Shown in pieces: positions 1 through 9,770 of a DNA stretch of 64,000 nucleotides. The number at the start of each line of letters is the position of its first letter. Position 1 is the first letter of the stretch. Source of the stretch: Hygrocybe punicea (taxonomy: Eukaryota; Basidiomycota; Agaricomycetes; Agaricales; Hygrophoraceae); assembly GCA_963556145.1 (NCBI GenBank), contig OY744463.1, positions 62,001 to 126,000 on the forward strand, read 5' to 3'. Both the position numbers and the translations under genes were made by a program. The notes under the pieces are model-generated. The model searched no databases. It was not told the DNA's origin and was given only the letters and a program-made list of their open reading frames with translations.

Positions 1-640
1 AGGGAGGGAGCAGGGAGGGAATGGGGAGGGAGCAGGGAGGGAACGGGGAGGGAGCAGGGAGGGAGCAGGGAGGGAGCAGGGAGGGAACAGGGAGGGAGCA
101 GGGAGGGAACGGGGAGGGAGCAGGGAGGGAGCAGGGAGGGAGCAGGGAGGGAACGGGGAGGGAGCAGGAGGGAGCGGGGAGGGAGCAGGAGGGAGCGGGG
201 ACAGAGAGAATGAGGAGAGGGAGGAAACCAGGAGGGAGCGGGGACAGAGAGAACGAGGAGATGGAGGAAACCGGCAGCCTGAGGGAGCGGGAGGGAGCAG
301 GGACAGAGCGGGGGAAGGAGGGAGAGGGAGAGAGCATGGAGAGAGCGTGTGGGGAGGAGAGGGAGAGAGAGGGAACAGGGAGGAGAGGGAGAGCGCGAGT
401 GGAGGAGCAGGGAGAGAGGGAATGGGGGAGGGAGAGCGCGCATGGAGGTGGAGGAGAGAGGGAATGGAGAGGGAAGAGAGAGAGCAGAGCAGGGAGAGAA
501 ATACAGCGGGGGAGAGAGGGACTGGGGGACGGAGAGCGGAGAGGGAGGGAACGGGAAGCAGAGAGGGAGCGAGGGATCGGGGAGCGGGAGGGAGAGAGAG
601 AGCAGGGAGAAGAGGGAGAGGGAGAGAACTGACCTCGTCA
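1..640. repeat. G/A-rich minisatellite and polypurine tract
   Basis: The first 200 bases are a tandem array of GGGAGGGAGCA / GGGAGGGAACG units of 11-12 bases. They grade into a less regular GGGAGAGAGCGG purine tract up to about 640. The plus strand is almost free of pyrimidines and has many runs of three or more G, so G-quadruplex or triplex structure is possible. Long open frames here (up to 203 codons, Gly/Arg/Glu only) come from composition and are not credible genes. Confidence 0.9.
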
Positions 641-2164
641 TCTGTCGTCATCGTCCCCCTCCCCCTCCCCCTCGTCCTCGTCCTCATCGTTGTCTTCTTC
701 GTCGTTGTCCTCGGCGTCTCCCTCATTAATATTGTCCTCGTCCTTGGCCTTGGCCTCTTCATCTGTGGTATCCTCACCATATTCCCTCTTCTACCCTCCC
801 TGAACCTTTCTGGCCTCTCTTTTCGGTCATTAGTTTTGGCAGAATGATTGGAAGGTGAAAGGGACTTACAGGACGCGTGGGTGAAAGAGAGAGGCGCGAC
901 AAGAAGAAAACGCGACGCGTTTGTTGGTTGATTGATTGTTGATTGACATTGATCACCTGACCACCTGCAACATGGAAGGTATAGGTGGGGAGAGGTGCGA
1001 GGTTTTGGGAGAGGTTCGAGAGAGGTTCGAGAGAGGTCCGGGAGAGGTGCGGAGAGGTGTCGGAGATCGACAACAATTGATCAACCAATGAGAAATCGTT
1101 TAACGGTGCACTGAATGTAAAAATACACATATTCGACAACCACTGCGTCAAAAATCAAGAAAAAAATACCAAGCACTTCAACAGTCACTGCCGCTCATGC
1201 ATGTGCTCATGCTCCATCCTGGATATTACTTGGAGCCGCGACTTTGGTACGTTAGTGCATCCGATGACCCCTGCTAACCAAACCCGTGACTAAACATCAA
1301 GTATTCCTATTAGTACTACTACTACGTATACTAGTACATGTTTTCTCGGTGAGTTTCTCCACTCTCGTGTTCTGCCTCTCACATCTTTGCGGCTCATTGC
1401 ACCCATTTCAGAGCCGTTTGCACCCTCATCCGACCACAACTTCACTTGCTTTTTGGTGAGAACACAACCAGTGGAAGCAAGGACGACGAGGCGATGAAGA
1501 CGACGAGGACAAAGAGGATGACACCGATGGGCACGGTGACAGAGACGACAAGGAGGGAAAGGATGACGACAAGAACGCAGACGACAATGAGGAGGGGAAC
1601 AGCAGGAACGATGGGAACACAACGGTATCCGCCCACTCTTCCTCTACCCGCTCACTCTCCCCGTCCCCACTCTCGCCTCGGTCCCACACACTCTCCCTAC
1701 TCCCCCGCCCTCCTCCCACTCTCTCTTTTCCCTCCCCGCACCTCTCCCGCACTCTCCCTCTCTCCATCCCCTCTCCTCCCCATTTCCACTCCCCACTGTC
1801 TCGTTCTCTCTCCATTCCCTCTCCCCGCTCTCACTTCCTCCCTGCCATTTCTTCTTCCCTCAGCCCCCTCTCTCTCCTCACCCCACACTGTCTCCTCCCC
1901 ACACTGTCCTCCCTCCACTCTGGCTCCCTCTCTGCTCTCCAATCAACAAACCGCGACAATGACAACACCGACAACGACAACGGGGAGCATGGAAAGCCGG
2001 GTCGGAGGTGTGGTGCGCCCACACTCCGGCCCAGGTATGTTTTTTTCTATCTACTTTCGTCATCCACTTACCCCCTCCCCCTCATAGGTTACCTCGTGAA
2101 CCCAAGCGCACGTTGAATGACGTGCGTCTTGTGCCTTCGAGGTGACGGCGATGAGGGTAACAAA
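641..2164. other. Gene-free low-complexity DNA
   Basis: I see no credible gene. The stretch holds a CT/GTCCTC-rich tract (about 645-800), a short GAGAGGTTC-type tandem repeat (about 1010-1065), a GAC/GAGGA-rich tract (about 1475-1610) and a long CT-rich tract (about 1625-1945). The purine and pyrimidine tracts are arranged roughly symmetrically with the purine block at 1-640. Confidence 0.7.
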
Positions 2165-2500
2165 GAGGGGCCAGCACCAGTACCAGCACCAGCACCAGCA
2201 CCAATGCCAGCACCGGCACCACCCCCGAGTACCTCGCGAGGGCCGAGCCCACGTCAATTGACGTCTATGGCCAACCTCGCGAGGTTAGGAAGGCAAAACA
2301 TAGCACTGGCACTAGCACCAGCACCAACAGTGCCAACGCCAGCACCGGCACCGGCACCACCCCCAAGTACCTCGCGAGGGCCGGGCCCCCATCAATTGAC
2401 GTCGGCGGCCAACCTCGCAAGGTTGGGAAGGCAAAACATACCTCATGAGGGCGAGGCCCATGTCAATTGACGTGGCCGGCTACCCTCACGAGGTAACAGA
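2165..2500. repeat. Palindromic minisatellite module, copy A
   Basis: Two units of about 135 bases and a third, shorter one. Each full unit has an ACCAGC/GGCACC tract (2169-2225; 2305-2368) followed by CCTCGCGAGG, an inner palindrome ACGTCAATTGACGT, and a closing ACCTCGC(G/A)AGGT. The first inner palindrome (2251-2264) is perfect over 14 bases. Units two and three (2369-2423; 2440-2494) have one or two changes in each palindrome. The same module recurs near 47.6 kb. Confidence 0.85.
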
Positions 2501-3060
2501 ACGCCTGATCGGTGGTGAAACCACGGGTGTGCCCCCACTCACGGTTTGGCCATGAAACCATTCCCAAAATGCGTCGGGTTGCCCAAGACCCGTTCCGGGT
2601 ATGGTTTACGAGGGTTCGGGTATGGTGTCATGCCACTCTAACCCTTACCCGACCCATGATGCACCCTGGTAGCCGCTCCACAGGCCCCAGTCCCACCCTC
2701 TCTCCCTCCACTCTCTCTCCCCCCTCCCTGTTCCCTCCCTCTCTCCCCGATCTCTCCTGCCCCATTCTCACCCTCCCCTAGTGTCTAAGAGGTTTGAAAA
2801 TTTATTTATGATTCAGAATGAGTACTCTTATAGTAGCTAATGTAGTGTCTAGGAGGCTCAAAAAATGTCTAGGAGGTTCGAAAAAGTGAAATAAAATAAA
2901 ATATGTAGCTTAAAAGACATGTGGATGCTCATTGAATGCTTGGAAAACATATCTATATGCTCCCAGAATATGGAACATCACCCGAGCCTCTAGCGGAGCA
3001 ACCTGGAGGTGCAAAGATGACCCGGCATGCCCAGGACAATATGGTAATTAGTACTGATCG
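2501..3060. other. Gene-free stretch with short repeats
   Basis: No gene recognised. At 2580-2660 there are repeated CGGGTATGG / TTACCCG motifs in both orientations, resembling the subterminal DNA of the hAT-type element at 44.3-49.1 kb, so this may be an eroded transposon end. A CT-rich run follows (2690-2780), then three copies of TGTCTAGGAGG-like sequence (about 2780-2890). Confidence 0.5.
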
Positions 3061-3075
3061 GGAAATGTATTGCAG

Positions 3076-3987
3076 AAGCTCTCGAGAGCCAGGCCTCTAA
3101 GGCCACTTTCCCATCACATAAGAACCCCCCCTTGAAGGCCGTGGGAACCTCCCCGAAGTCCTGCCTAAGGTGAGAATGCCAGCGAGGCCTGTCCGATAAC
3201 CGTAATATGGTTTTTGGCTTAGGAGCTGAAGTCATCAATCTAGCAGCAGTCGCAATCCGGAAACCGCAAACTTTTCATCCTCCATTATGCGGGCCATGCC
3301 ATCGCCGGTAGTACACCCGACAGCCTCATTATCGTCCCCAAAGTCGGTCAGGAGCTGGGGAGTGGGCCAGAAGTCGATATATCTTTTATTAAAGACGGCT
3401 TGAAGGTCACAAGTTCGGAGTCTTCGGGGTTGGATATTCTCCTCGTGATGGATTCCTGTTGTGCTGCCCTTGCAGGACGGGGCGGGAAGGCCAAGGGTGC
3501 GAGGGTGGAGCTTGTGGCCGCTACTGCACGCAAGGGTATCAGTAATTCAAGAAAGGATGGACGAACCTTCACGCAGCACTGGTGTGAAGCCTTTACCAAG
3601 CTTCTGGAGATCGGAAAACCTTTCACCTGTGACGACATCATCAACGAGATAATTCCTGACAATGAGCTGGAGCAATGTCCTTCCACGTTTGTTCTGCGTG
3701 AAGGGTGGGATTTACCAATCACATTTCGTCTTCATCCTGGCCCAATCGAATCAACTTTACCAGCTGCTGTGACTTCGCGAACCGTTGTAACGGTCTTTCA
3801 TGTCAAGGAGGATCCCAATTCCCCCTCCTTCAAGCAACTGATCGACTACCTAAACAACGTGCCGGTACCAATCACGGTTTTAGCGGTACTGCCAACATCT
3901 AGCACATTGCTTCTGCTCCGCATTCCTGTGGTTTTACAAGAGTTGCTCGTACTTCCACGAGTCGCTTTTCTGCTAACAGATTCTTAG
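3076..3987 (+). CDS. Caspase-like (peptidase C14 fold) domain protein, 5' end unresolved
   Basis: The main exon is open from 3244 to the stop at 3985-3987. It reads KLFILHYAGHA (putative catalytic His codon 3295-3297), then 53 residues later DILLVMDSCCAAL (putative catalytic Cys codon 3457-3459). This His...Cys pair is the signature of caspase-like folds. The downstream part (FTCDDII, a VFHVKEDP strand, FKQLIDYLNNVP, a final hydrophobic strand) matches the layout of the caspase-like domains common in fungal cell-death and NLR-type proteins, as I remember that family. A plausible upstream exon (about 3076-3169, PSHKNPPLKAVGTS) precedes a possible intron ending in CTAG at 3243, but the reading phase does not join cleanly. 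No start codon or partner domain is visible. It could be a terminal exon of a larger gene or a fragment. Function in regulated cell death or self-recognition is inferred. Confidence 0.6.
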
Positions 3988-4137
3988 TTGCGTTGGAAGG
4001 TGAGTTCGCAGCAGTCCAATCACTCCTAGCATTATGCATTAACAGGTCTATGATGTAGTAACCATCAGTAAAATTACAAGTTCTTTTCGGAGCCTTTGTC
4101 ACACTTGTTCCTTTTGTAGAATACTTTAGCCTTTTCC

Positions 4138-6190
4138 TCAATATAAAGGAATGATGTTGTACTTGTCACCAATTTCGCCAGATTCAAAGATATTGGTCCA
4201 TCGTAAAGTAGATGAAACTCGAAAGCCTGTACCTACGATAACGTTGTTGTAGGCGATGACCAATTTTGTAATGGGGTTGTGAGTCCCGACTTCCAAAGCA
4301 CGAGCTTTCAGCAAAAAACTCGTAGTGACCGGTGGCGCTGAATGATAGCAGGAAAGCCCTGGTCGAAGTTCTTGGATATCGGTGAAGGCCGGAAGCAATT
4401 CAAGCGATTTTGGTTGGAGATATAAAGTTACGTGAATAGAACTACACAAGGAGCCTGATCTAGCAACAAAAACCATGTAGCGTGGATCAGGTCAGACACG
4501 GGACGAAGTAGGCAGCGGAGAATAGTACTTTGGATGAAGTCGCTGGACCTGGCTAGCGTGGGTGTAGATTTTTTTCCTTGGGCTGGGCCCACGTCGGACT
4601 GCATCACTGATGAGCTGCAGAGACAACGGAGGAAGACGTAGTTCAAACTCACCGAATAACAGTTTTTCTCCCGCATGTTCGCGACTCGTGCAGGAACCAG
4701 CCAGTCATATGGCTCAACATTCTGGACACGGCGAGGGTCTATCAGAGATTTGTTTGGCACCGATCCTATTTTGCAGGTACGCTCGAATGACGTTAAGTGC
4801 TCAATTTGTCAGAGCACTGAGACGGCTCAACCGTACTGGGAAATCGCTAGCGAGGCTTCGAGAAATGGAATGGAGCATTGCCTGTGCGGATGACGATGAA
4901 GAAGATGGCTATTTCGGACTACTGTGCGATAGAGTTGGGAGATGATGAACTAGATCCAAGTGCTAGCCAAGCTAGTGAATGACGCCCACCGCCCCACTGG
5001 CTCAAGGATGCCTTGGATAACAAGATCAATGAGGCAGCACATAGTCTTGGCCCCACCCCACTATCGTGATCCCAGGAAGTTCTAGTTTCTCCGTCCTTCC
5101 ACTTTTTTCTGGACCGGAATTCAGTCTCGCCGCAAGATCCTTGCAATCCCCGTTTCGTCTTGTGGTATCCAGCAGCTCCGTGCCTTGATTGCATCGTTGA
5201 CATCTTCGGTTACAGCCACATGGTCAAATTCCTTGACCCAGACGATGGGTGGACGTGAATGGACCATTTTGGATGATTGGATATCAGTACCGCTGCTCAA
5301 ATTGTGCTCACCCAAGATCTAGAAAGAGCGCACTCAAACCTAGAAGCTGGGACCCTCTAGATTAGTCATCCTTCAAATCTTTATTACACGGCATTTACGT
5401 GAGGCGGTCAAGTAAGCTCACCGTATTAATTCGGCGCGATCTGAAGCATTTCTAGGACGTCCCACAAACGGCGAGATTGTGTGGCGGCAGCAATTTGCTT
5501 GGGCGGTCCAAGTCCAACTCATTTGCTGTGAACTCGATTGCCATGGTCGGCCTGCGGCGGCTTTGTTGCCTACAAAATGCAAATGAGTTATAAGAATGAA
5601 CGTTGGTGAGCTAAGGTTGAAAGGAGATGGAGCACCGGAGAGCGGGAGACGGCAGTTCATGATGCACCACCAACGCAATCATGGTCTAGCGGCTGTACAG
5701 ATGTTTACAAAGTTACACAGAACCTTGAGCTGATGGTCATGCCGCAGATTCCCATAGTGCGGTCTGAAGAACGTCCGCAGTGGATTTGACTCATACAGGC
5801 GAACTTTCCCTCATACCTGAGAAAACAAAACGACTTCAAGTTTACAACTCGCCTCGTGGAGGTAGGTAGGATCCAGTACCACCTTCAGGCCCTGCTTGGG
5901 TTTGTTCCGAAGGTTGTCAATATCGACTTCGGAAGTGCTCCTGCCCAGTGGTGGCAACAATGACATAGGCTCAGCCAGGCCGGATTGAGACCATGAATCA
6001 TGATAAGGATCAATGTTGGCCACGGTACCACTGCGACGAGGGGGCGGGCATGCCACGAATCGAAAGGCAGCCGTTGTAATCTACAGTCCCTCGGAAGCCA
6101 GACTACTGGCATAAGCGAGAAAGCGTCCCAGGATGCATTTGCTTCAGCAAGAGGAGTTTGGTGCGATGGTGACACTGGCAGATGAGAACG
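4138..6190 (-). pseudogene. Decayed minus-strand gene, unknown family
   Basis: Several minus-strand segments read like protein but are broken. From 6056 to 5418 one frame stays open except for two TGA codons (after VVLFSQV, about 5811, and after CTAARP, about 5680). From 5315 to 5137 the frame reads WVKEFDHVAVTEDVNDAIK and IPQDETGIARILRRD, then stops. The apparent continuation (SGPEKSGRTEKLELPG, about 5110-5060) lies in another frame. From 4476 to 4138 a third segment reads LVIAYNNVIVGTGF and WTNIFESGEIGDKYN. A candidate intron (GTGAGT...CTGCAG, about 4655-4614) separates exons near 4.6 kb. I do not recognise the family, and the segments may belong to more than one gene. Confidence 0.4.
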
Positions 6191-6289
6191 CGTTCAAAAT
6201 CAGCCAACCAGGTCCGACTGTGAGGGACTGATGTGGATAAATTCTGTTACGAGTTTAAATGATTTACCGAACTAGCTGCGCGATGACCA

Positions 6290-6545
6290 CATCAGCAAAA
6301 CCTGTTTCCCGCCATAGACGAGGCTTATTTCCATAACGAGGTCATAGCAGTCATAGCGCTGAACCTAGGCTCCATAGCGAGTTGTAGCACCTGGTAGCCG
6401 TGAGCGACATCTAGACAGCAGTCAATAGAGCGTGGTTGTCTTTTCATAGCAGTGTAAGGGCTCATAGCGGTCATATCACCCATTAGCTGTTGTACAATGT
6501 TCTCTAGCGCTATGTAGTTAGGCGTGTTTGCTATGGATGCTATGC
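6290..6545 (+). repeat. GCTATG-rich dispersed repeat, copy 1
   Basis: Starts with CATCAGCAAAACCTG (6290-6304) and continues for about 240 bases with CATAGC / GCTATG hexamers at irregular spacing. A related copy lies in the opposite orientation at 36840-37073, ending in the exact reverse complement of the 15-base start. No coding capacity. It looks like a small non-autonomous dispersed repeat. Confidence 0.6.
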
Positions 6546-7447
6546 CGCATCCTCCTGGAGTTCGACGTCTACGTCGCCGACTTCATCTGCCAGTGTCTCC
6601 CCGCCAACCGCCGCATATCGCTATCGTCGTCGCTCGCCTGGCGTCGTCCAGTCCGTCGGCCACGTGTGGTTAGCGAACATCGAAGGAACTAGATTCGAGG
6701 TACGTACCTGGGCCGGTAAGCCACGGTGGGCGTACCACCCTCCCCCATGTTCCTTCCGACTCGGAGTCCGAGTCCGAGTCCGAGTCGTCGTCGTCGTTCA
6801 AGTTATCTGCCAGTGGGTCCGAGTCGTTGTATTCGTTGTTGTCTTCCGAGTCCGAGTCGTTGACATGATAAATGAAAGTTAAATCATGATGAATAAAACT
6901 TACTTTTGGGTCCTATGCCAGTGTGCCGAGTCCCCGGGCCTACTGGACCCGCCGCGCATACCTGTAAAAAAACTGGACGCGGTGTCCAATATACTGGGAC
7001 TTGATACTGACTAAGCGATGACTAAGCAACTCAGATGCAGGCATTGTTTTCATTGTTTTGCTGCAATGCCCAACTAAATAAATGCCAGAAAAATTGTCAG
7101 ATGCTGTTGGCATGTTACACTACAAATGACACTGCAATGTCAAGGCTTTTTAGGCAGAAATAGAGTCAATATCAATAGATTTATTTATTGTATATTTCGG
7201 GCCGGTTGGTGGAACCTGAAAAAAAACTCCAAAAAAGGTAGTCAGTCAGAAAACTGTTGTATCTCGTTGAATACTCAAGCTATCCTCGAAATAACACCTG
7301 TTCCATAAATCCAACGCCTGTCTGCATCATTCAATCTTCGACCGAGGGTGGAAATCGCAATTTTCAGAATCTTGAATTTTTGGGATCGTGAGAGGTAAGC
7401 CGCTGGCTGGTTTACCAGCTGGTTCAACCTCATTTCAATGCTGTAGC
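6546..7447. other. Gene-free stretch with TCCGAG microsatellite
   Basis: Contains a (TCCGAG)n / TCG microsatellite (about 6765-6865). The rest is probably the 5' flank of the transposase relic that follows. I could not find convincing terminal inverted repeats. TCAAGGCTT at about 7139 and its reverse complement near 8730 are the only shared words I noticed. Confidence 0.5.
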
Positions 7448-8611
7448 ATGGCGAAGGGCCGCACAATACCAGCCCATGTCCATTGGATCGTAATCCGGCT
7501 TGCATTGTTGCTTCCCAAAGAAGACGTAGCCATTTACACAGGCGTGTCGCTCCGGTCGGTTGAACGCATTCTCAAATACTTTGAAACACACAAATGTGTT
7601 CAAATTTGAGACCCTGCAGAGAAGAGGGTGAGAAGGGTCTTACGGGACCTAGACGTGGAGGTAAGTATGCTTCTATTAGAACACATTTGTAAACTCATTC
7701 ATTTGCTCAGTATTTACTCAGAATGATCAACCAAACCCCAGATATGTACCTTGACGAGCTGCAAGAGATGCTCACAGTCTCATGCGGGGTCAATGTCTCT
7801 CATGCAACTGTCTGGAGAACGCTTCAAAGGGCTGGATACACCATGAAGAAGGTATAATCCAGCATTGATCATTCACTAAGACGCTGATGTGTTACTAGAT
7901 GACGTGTATTGCAGCCGAACGCTCTGCTGAGAGAAGGTTCAAGTATATTACATGAATTAGTTGGTATCAAGCTCAACAACTCGTCTTTGTCGATGAAAGT
8001 TCGGTTGATCGCCGCACAACATATCGGGGTCAAGCATGGTCTATCCATGGGACGAAAGTGCAGTGCAAGGCCTTCTTTGTATGCAGAAGGTGGTGAGAAT
8101 TTGTGCCTCATTTTCTGAGTGAGCTAATTGAACTTTTCTAGCTTTTCTGTTCTTCCTGCTATCTCTTTGACTGATGGAGTCCTGCATTGTGATGTGCTCG
8201 AGGGAAATTTCATGAGTGAAATCTTTCAACGATTTATCGAGTTGCTCTTGGATCAAATGCAACAATATCCAGCAGATAATTCAGTCATCGTCATGGACAA
8301 CTGTCACATACATAGGACTCCGGCCATCCAAGAAAGGATTGAGGCTAGGTAAGATATTATGGGAACCTGTGATCTGATGTTCCTGTAGGGGAATGCAAAT
8401 TGAATATCTCCCACCATACTCCCCCAATCTCAACCCCATTGAACTTGCATTCTCCTTCATGAAGTATCAATTGCATCGCAATGGGGAGTATATTTGTTTG
8501 GCGATGACCACGATGAGTGATTTGGACATTTTTGTAACTCTTCTCAAGGCTGTTTACATGGTTTCACCTGAACACTGTTTCGGCTGGTACCGAGGTTGTG
8601 GTTATATTTGA
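7448..8611 (+). pseudogene. Tc1/mariner-type (DDE_3, DD34E) transposase, inactivated
   Basis: The gene model starts at ATG 7448 (MAKGRTIPAHVHW) with four introns: 7661-7710, 7852-7898, 8093-8141 and 8349-8388. All have GT...AG borders and preserve frame. An N-terminal helix-turn-helix (KEDVAIYTGVSLRSVERIL) precedes a DDE core: the first Asp in LVFVDESS, the second in VIVMDNCH, and the Glu in LPPYSPNLNPIE. The last two are separated by 34 residues, typical of Tc1-like IS630 relatives. Two in-frame TGA codons break it (7607-7609 in the HTH linker; 7953-7955 just before the first catalytic Asp), so this copy should be dead. Its role would have been cut-and-paste transposition into TA. Identity to the family is firm, subfamily uncertain. 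Confidence 0.85.
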
Positions 8612-9770
8612 TTTTCACACTGTTTCCCCTGTAACTGTATTGTTTGTCTCATCAATTGATCAATGCTCTTGAGTGGCTCTCAGTTGCATCCTGACTGGCT
8701 CAATGCCATGAGAAATTGAAATGACAAGCCTTGAGAGAGTGTTCCACATTGGTTCAATGTCATCAATATATATATTGTGTTGCTCTTTGTGACTGTCCAA
8801 TCTCATCTGCAGAGCAGTGGAATTAGCTCTCTCCTTGTATTGTTGCAACATTGCTCAAAGCCCTTCATATTTTATCACAGTCCTGTTTGTCTGTAAGTTA
8901 AAGAATCATGACATTTTTATCCTTCTTGCCTACATATTAGATGGCAAACCACTCAATCAACCATCAACAATAGCATCACAGGTATTCATGCCCTCATGCT
9001 GTAAATGGACAATTACCTCTAAGAATTTGAAAGACAGCTGTGCTAGATACAAGTGGGCTTTGAGATGAATGTGGCCTTGTCCTTATTCAGATATAAATGA
9101 GGCTTATGAAACACATGTGTGGAAAGGTTTCTATGGTATGTAGCACTAGGATTACAAATACACAGCAAAACATATATGGTAATCCAACATATGCAGATAC
9201 ATGTCCTTGTGAAATGCAACATAATGCAGTGCAGGGCATTACAGGAACAGAGAGAAAGACAGAGACAGGAAGAAAGAAAAGAAAAGATAAATCATTACAC
9301 AATAGCAAAACACAGGGGAGCATGTTCCAGTGCACAATGGAAGGAGACCTAATGATTGACAAGGAAATGATGATGAGGAATTGCATACAGACCTTAGTTC
9401 CAGGGCAGGAATTGCTAGTATGTACACATATGGGCAGTGGGCCTGGTTGCATATGGCTAGACATGGTGTGAAACACAGAATTTCTCAGACCCAAGGAGCA
9501 TCACATGGTTGGTGGGGGCATAAGGTGTTCCATAGGGGTACACAGCAGCCTTCTTCCTGATAGGTGATGACACATTGAAGTTCTCATTGGCAAGAATGAA
9601 GTGGCCATTTGCCCCAAAAGTAATGATAGGCTCATCAATGAAGCTTCACGATGTGAATCATGTGATCCCCACCTGGAGATTTGGTCCATGAAAGAGAAAA
9701 AGGCTGTGTCAGTGTCTCCACACTGTTTGGACTGGAGCAGAATTGTTTTGCATTCACTGGAGAATATATC
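8612..9770. other. Gene-free stretch with a possible minus-strand protein remnant
   Basis: Mostly AT-rich DNA with no recognised gene. On the minus strand at about 9650-9480 a frame reads FIDEPIITFGANGHF then FNVSSPIRKKAAVYPYG. It looks protein-like, but it is flanked by stops and I cannot assign it. The left LTR begins abruptly at 9771. Confidence 0.4.

Noticed and set aside
21..847. Long forward frames (up to 203 codons) in the purine-rich start of the window
   Set aside because: They contain almost only Gly, Arg and Glu, overlap in several frames and follow directly from the GGGAGGGAGCA repeat.
4919..5203. Minus-strand 94-codon frame as a separate gene
   Set aside because: The more protein-like reading of the same DNA (SGPEKSGRTEK...) is in another frame continuing the decayed gene.
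9087..9494. Overlapping 124- and 135-codon frames on opposite strands
   Set aside because: No domain, no splice context, AT-rich low-complexity translation; likely chance.
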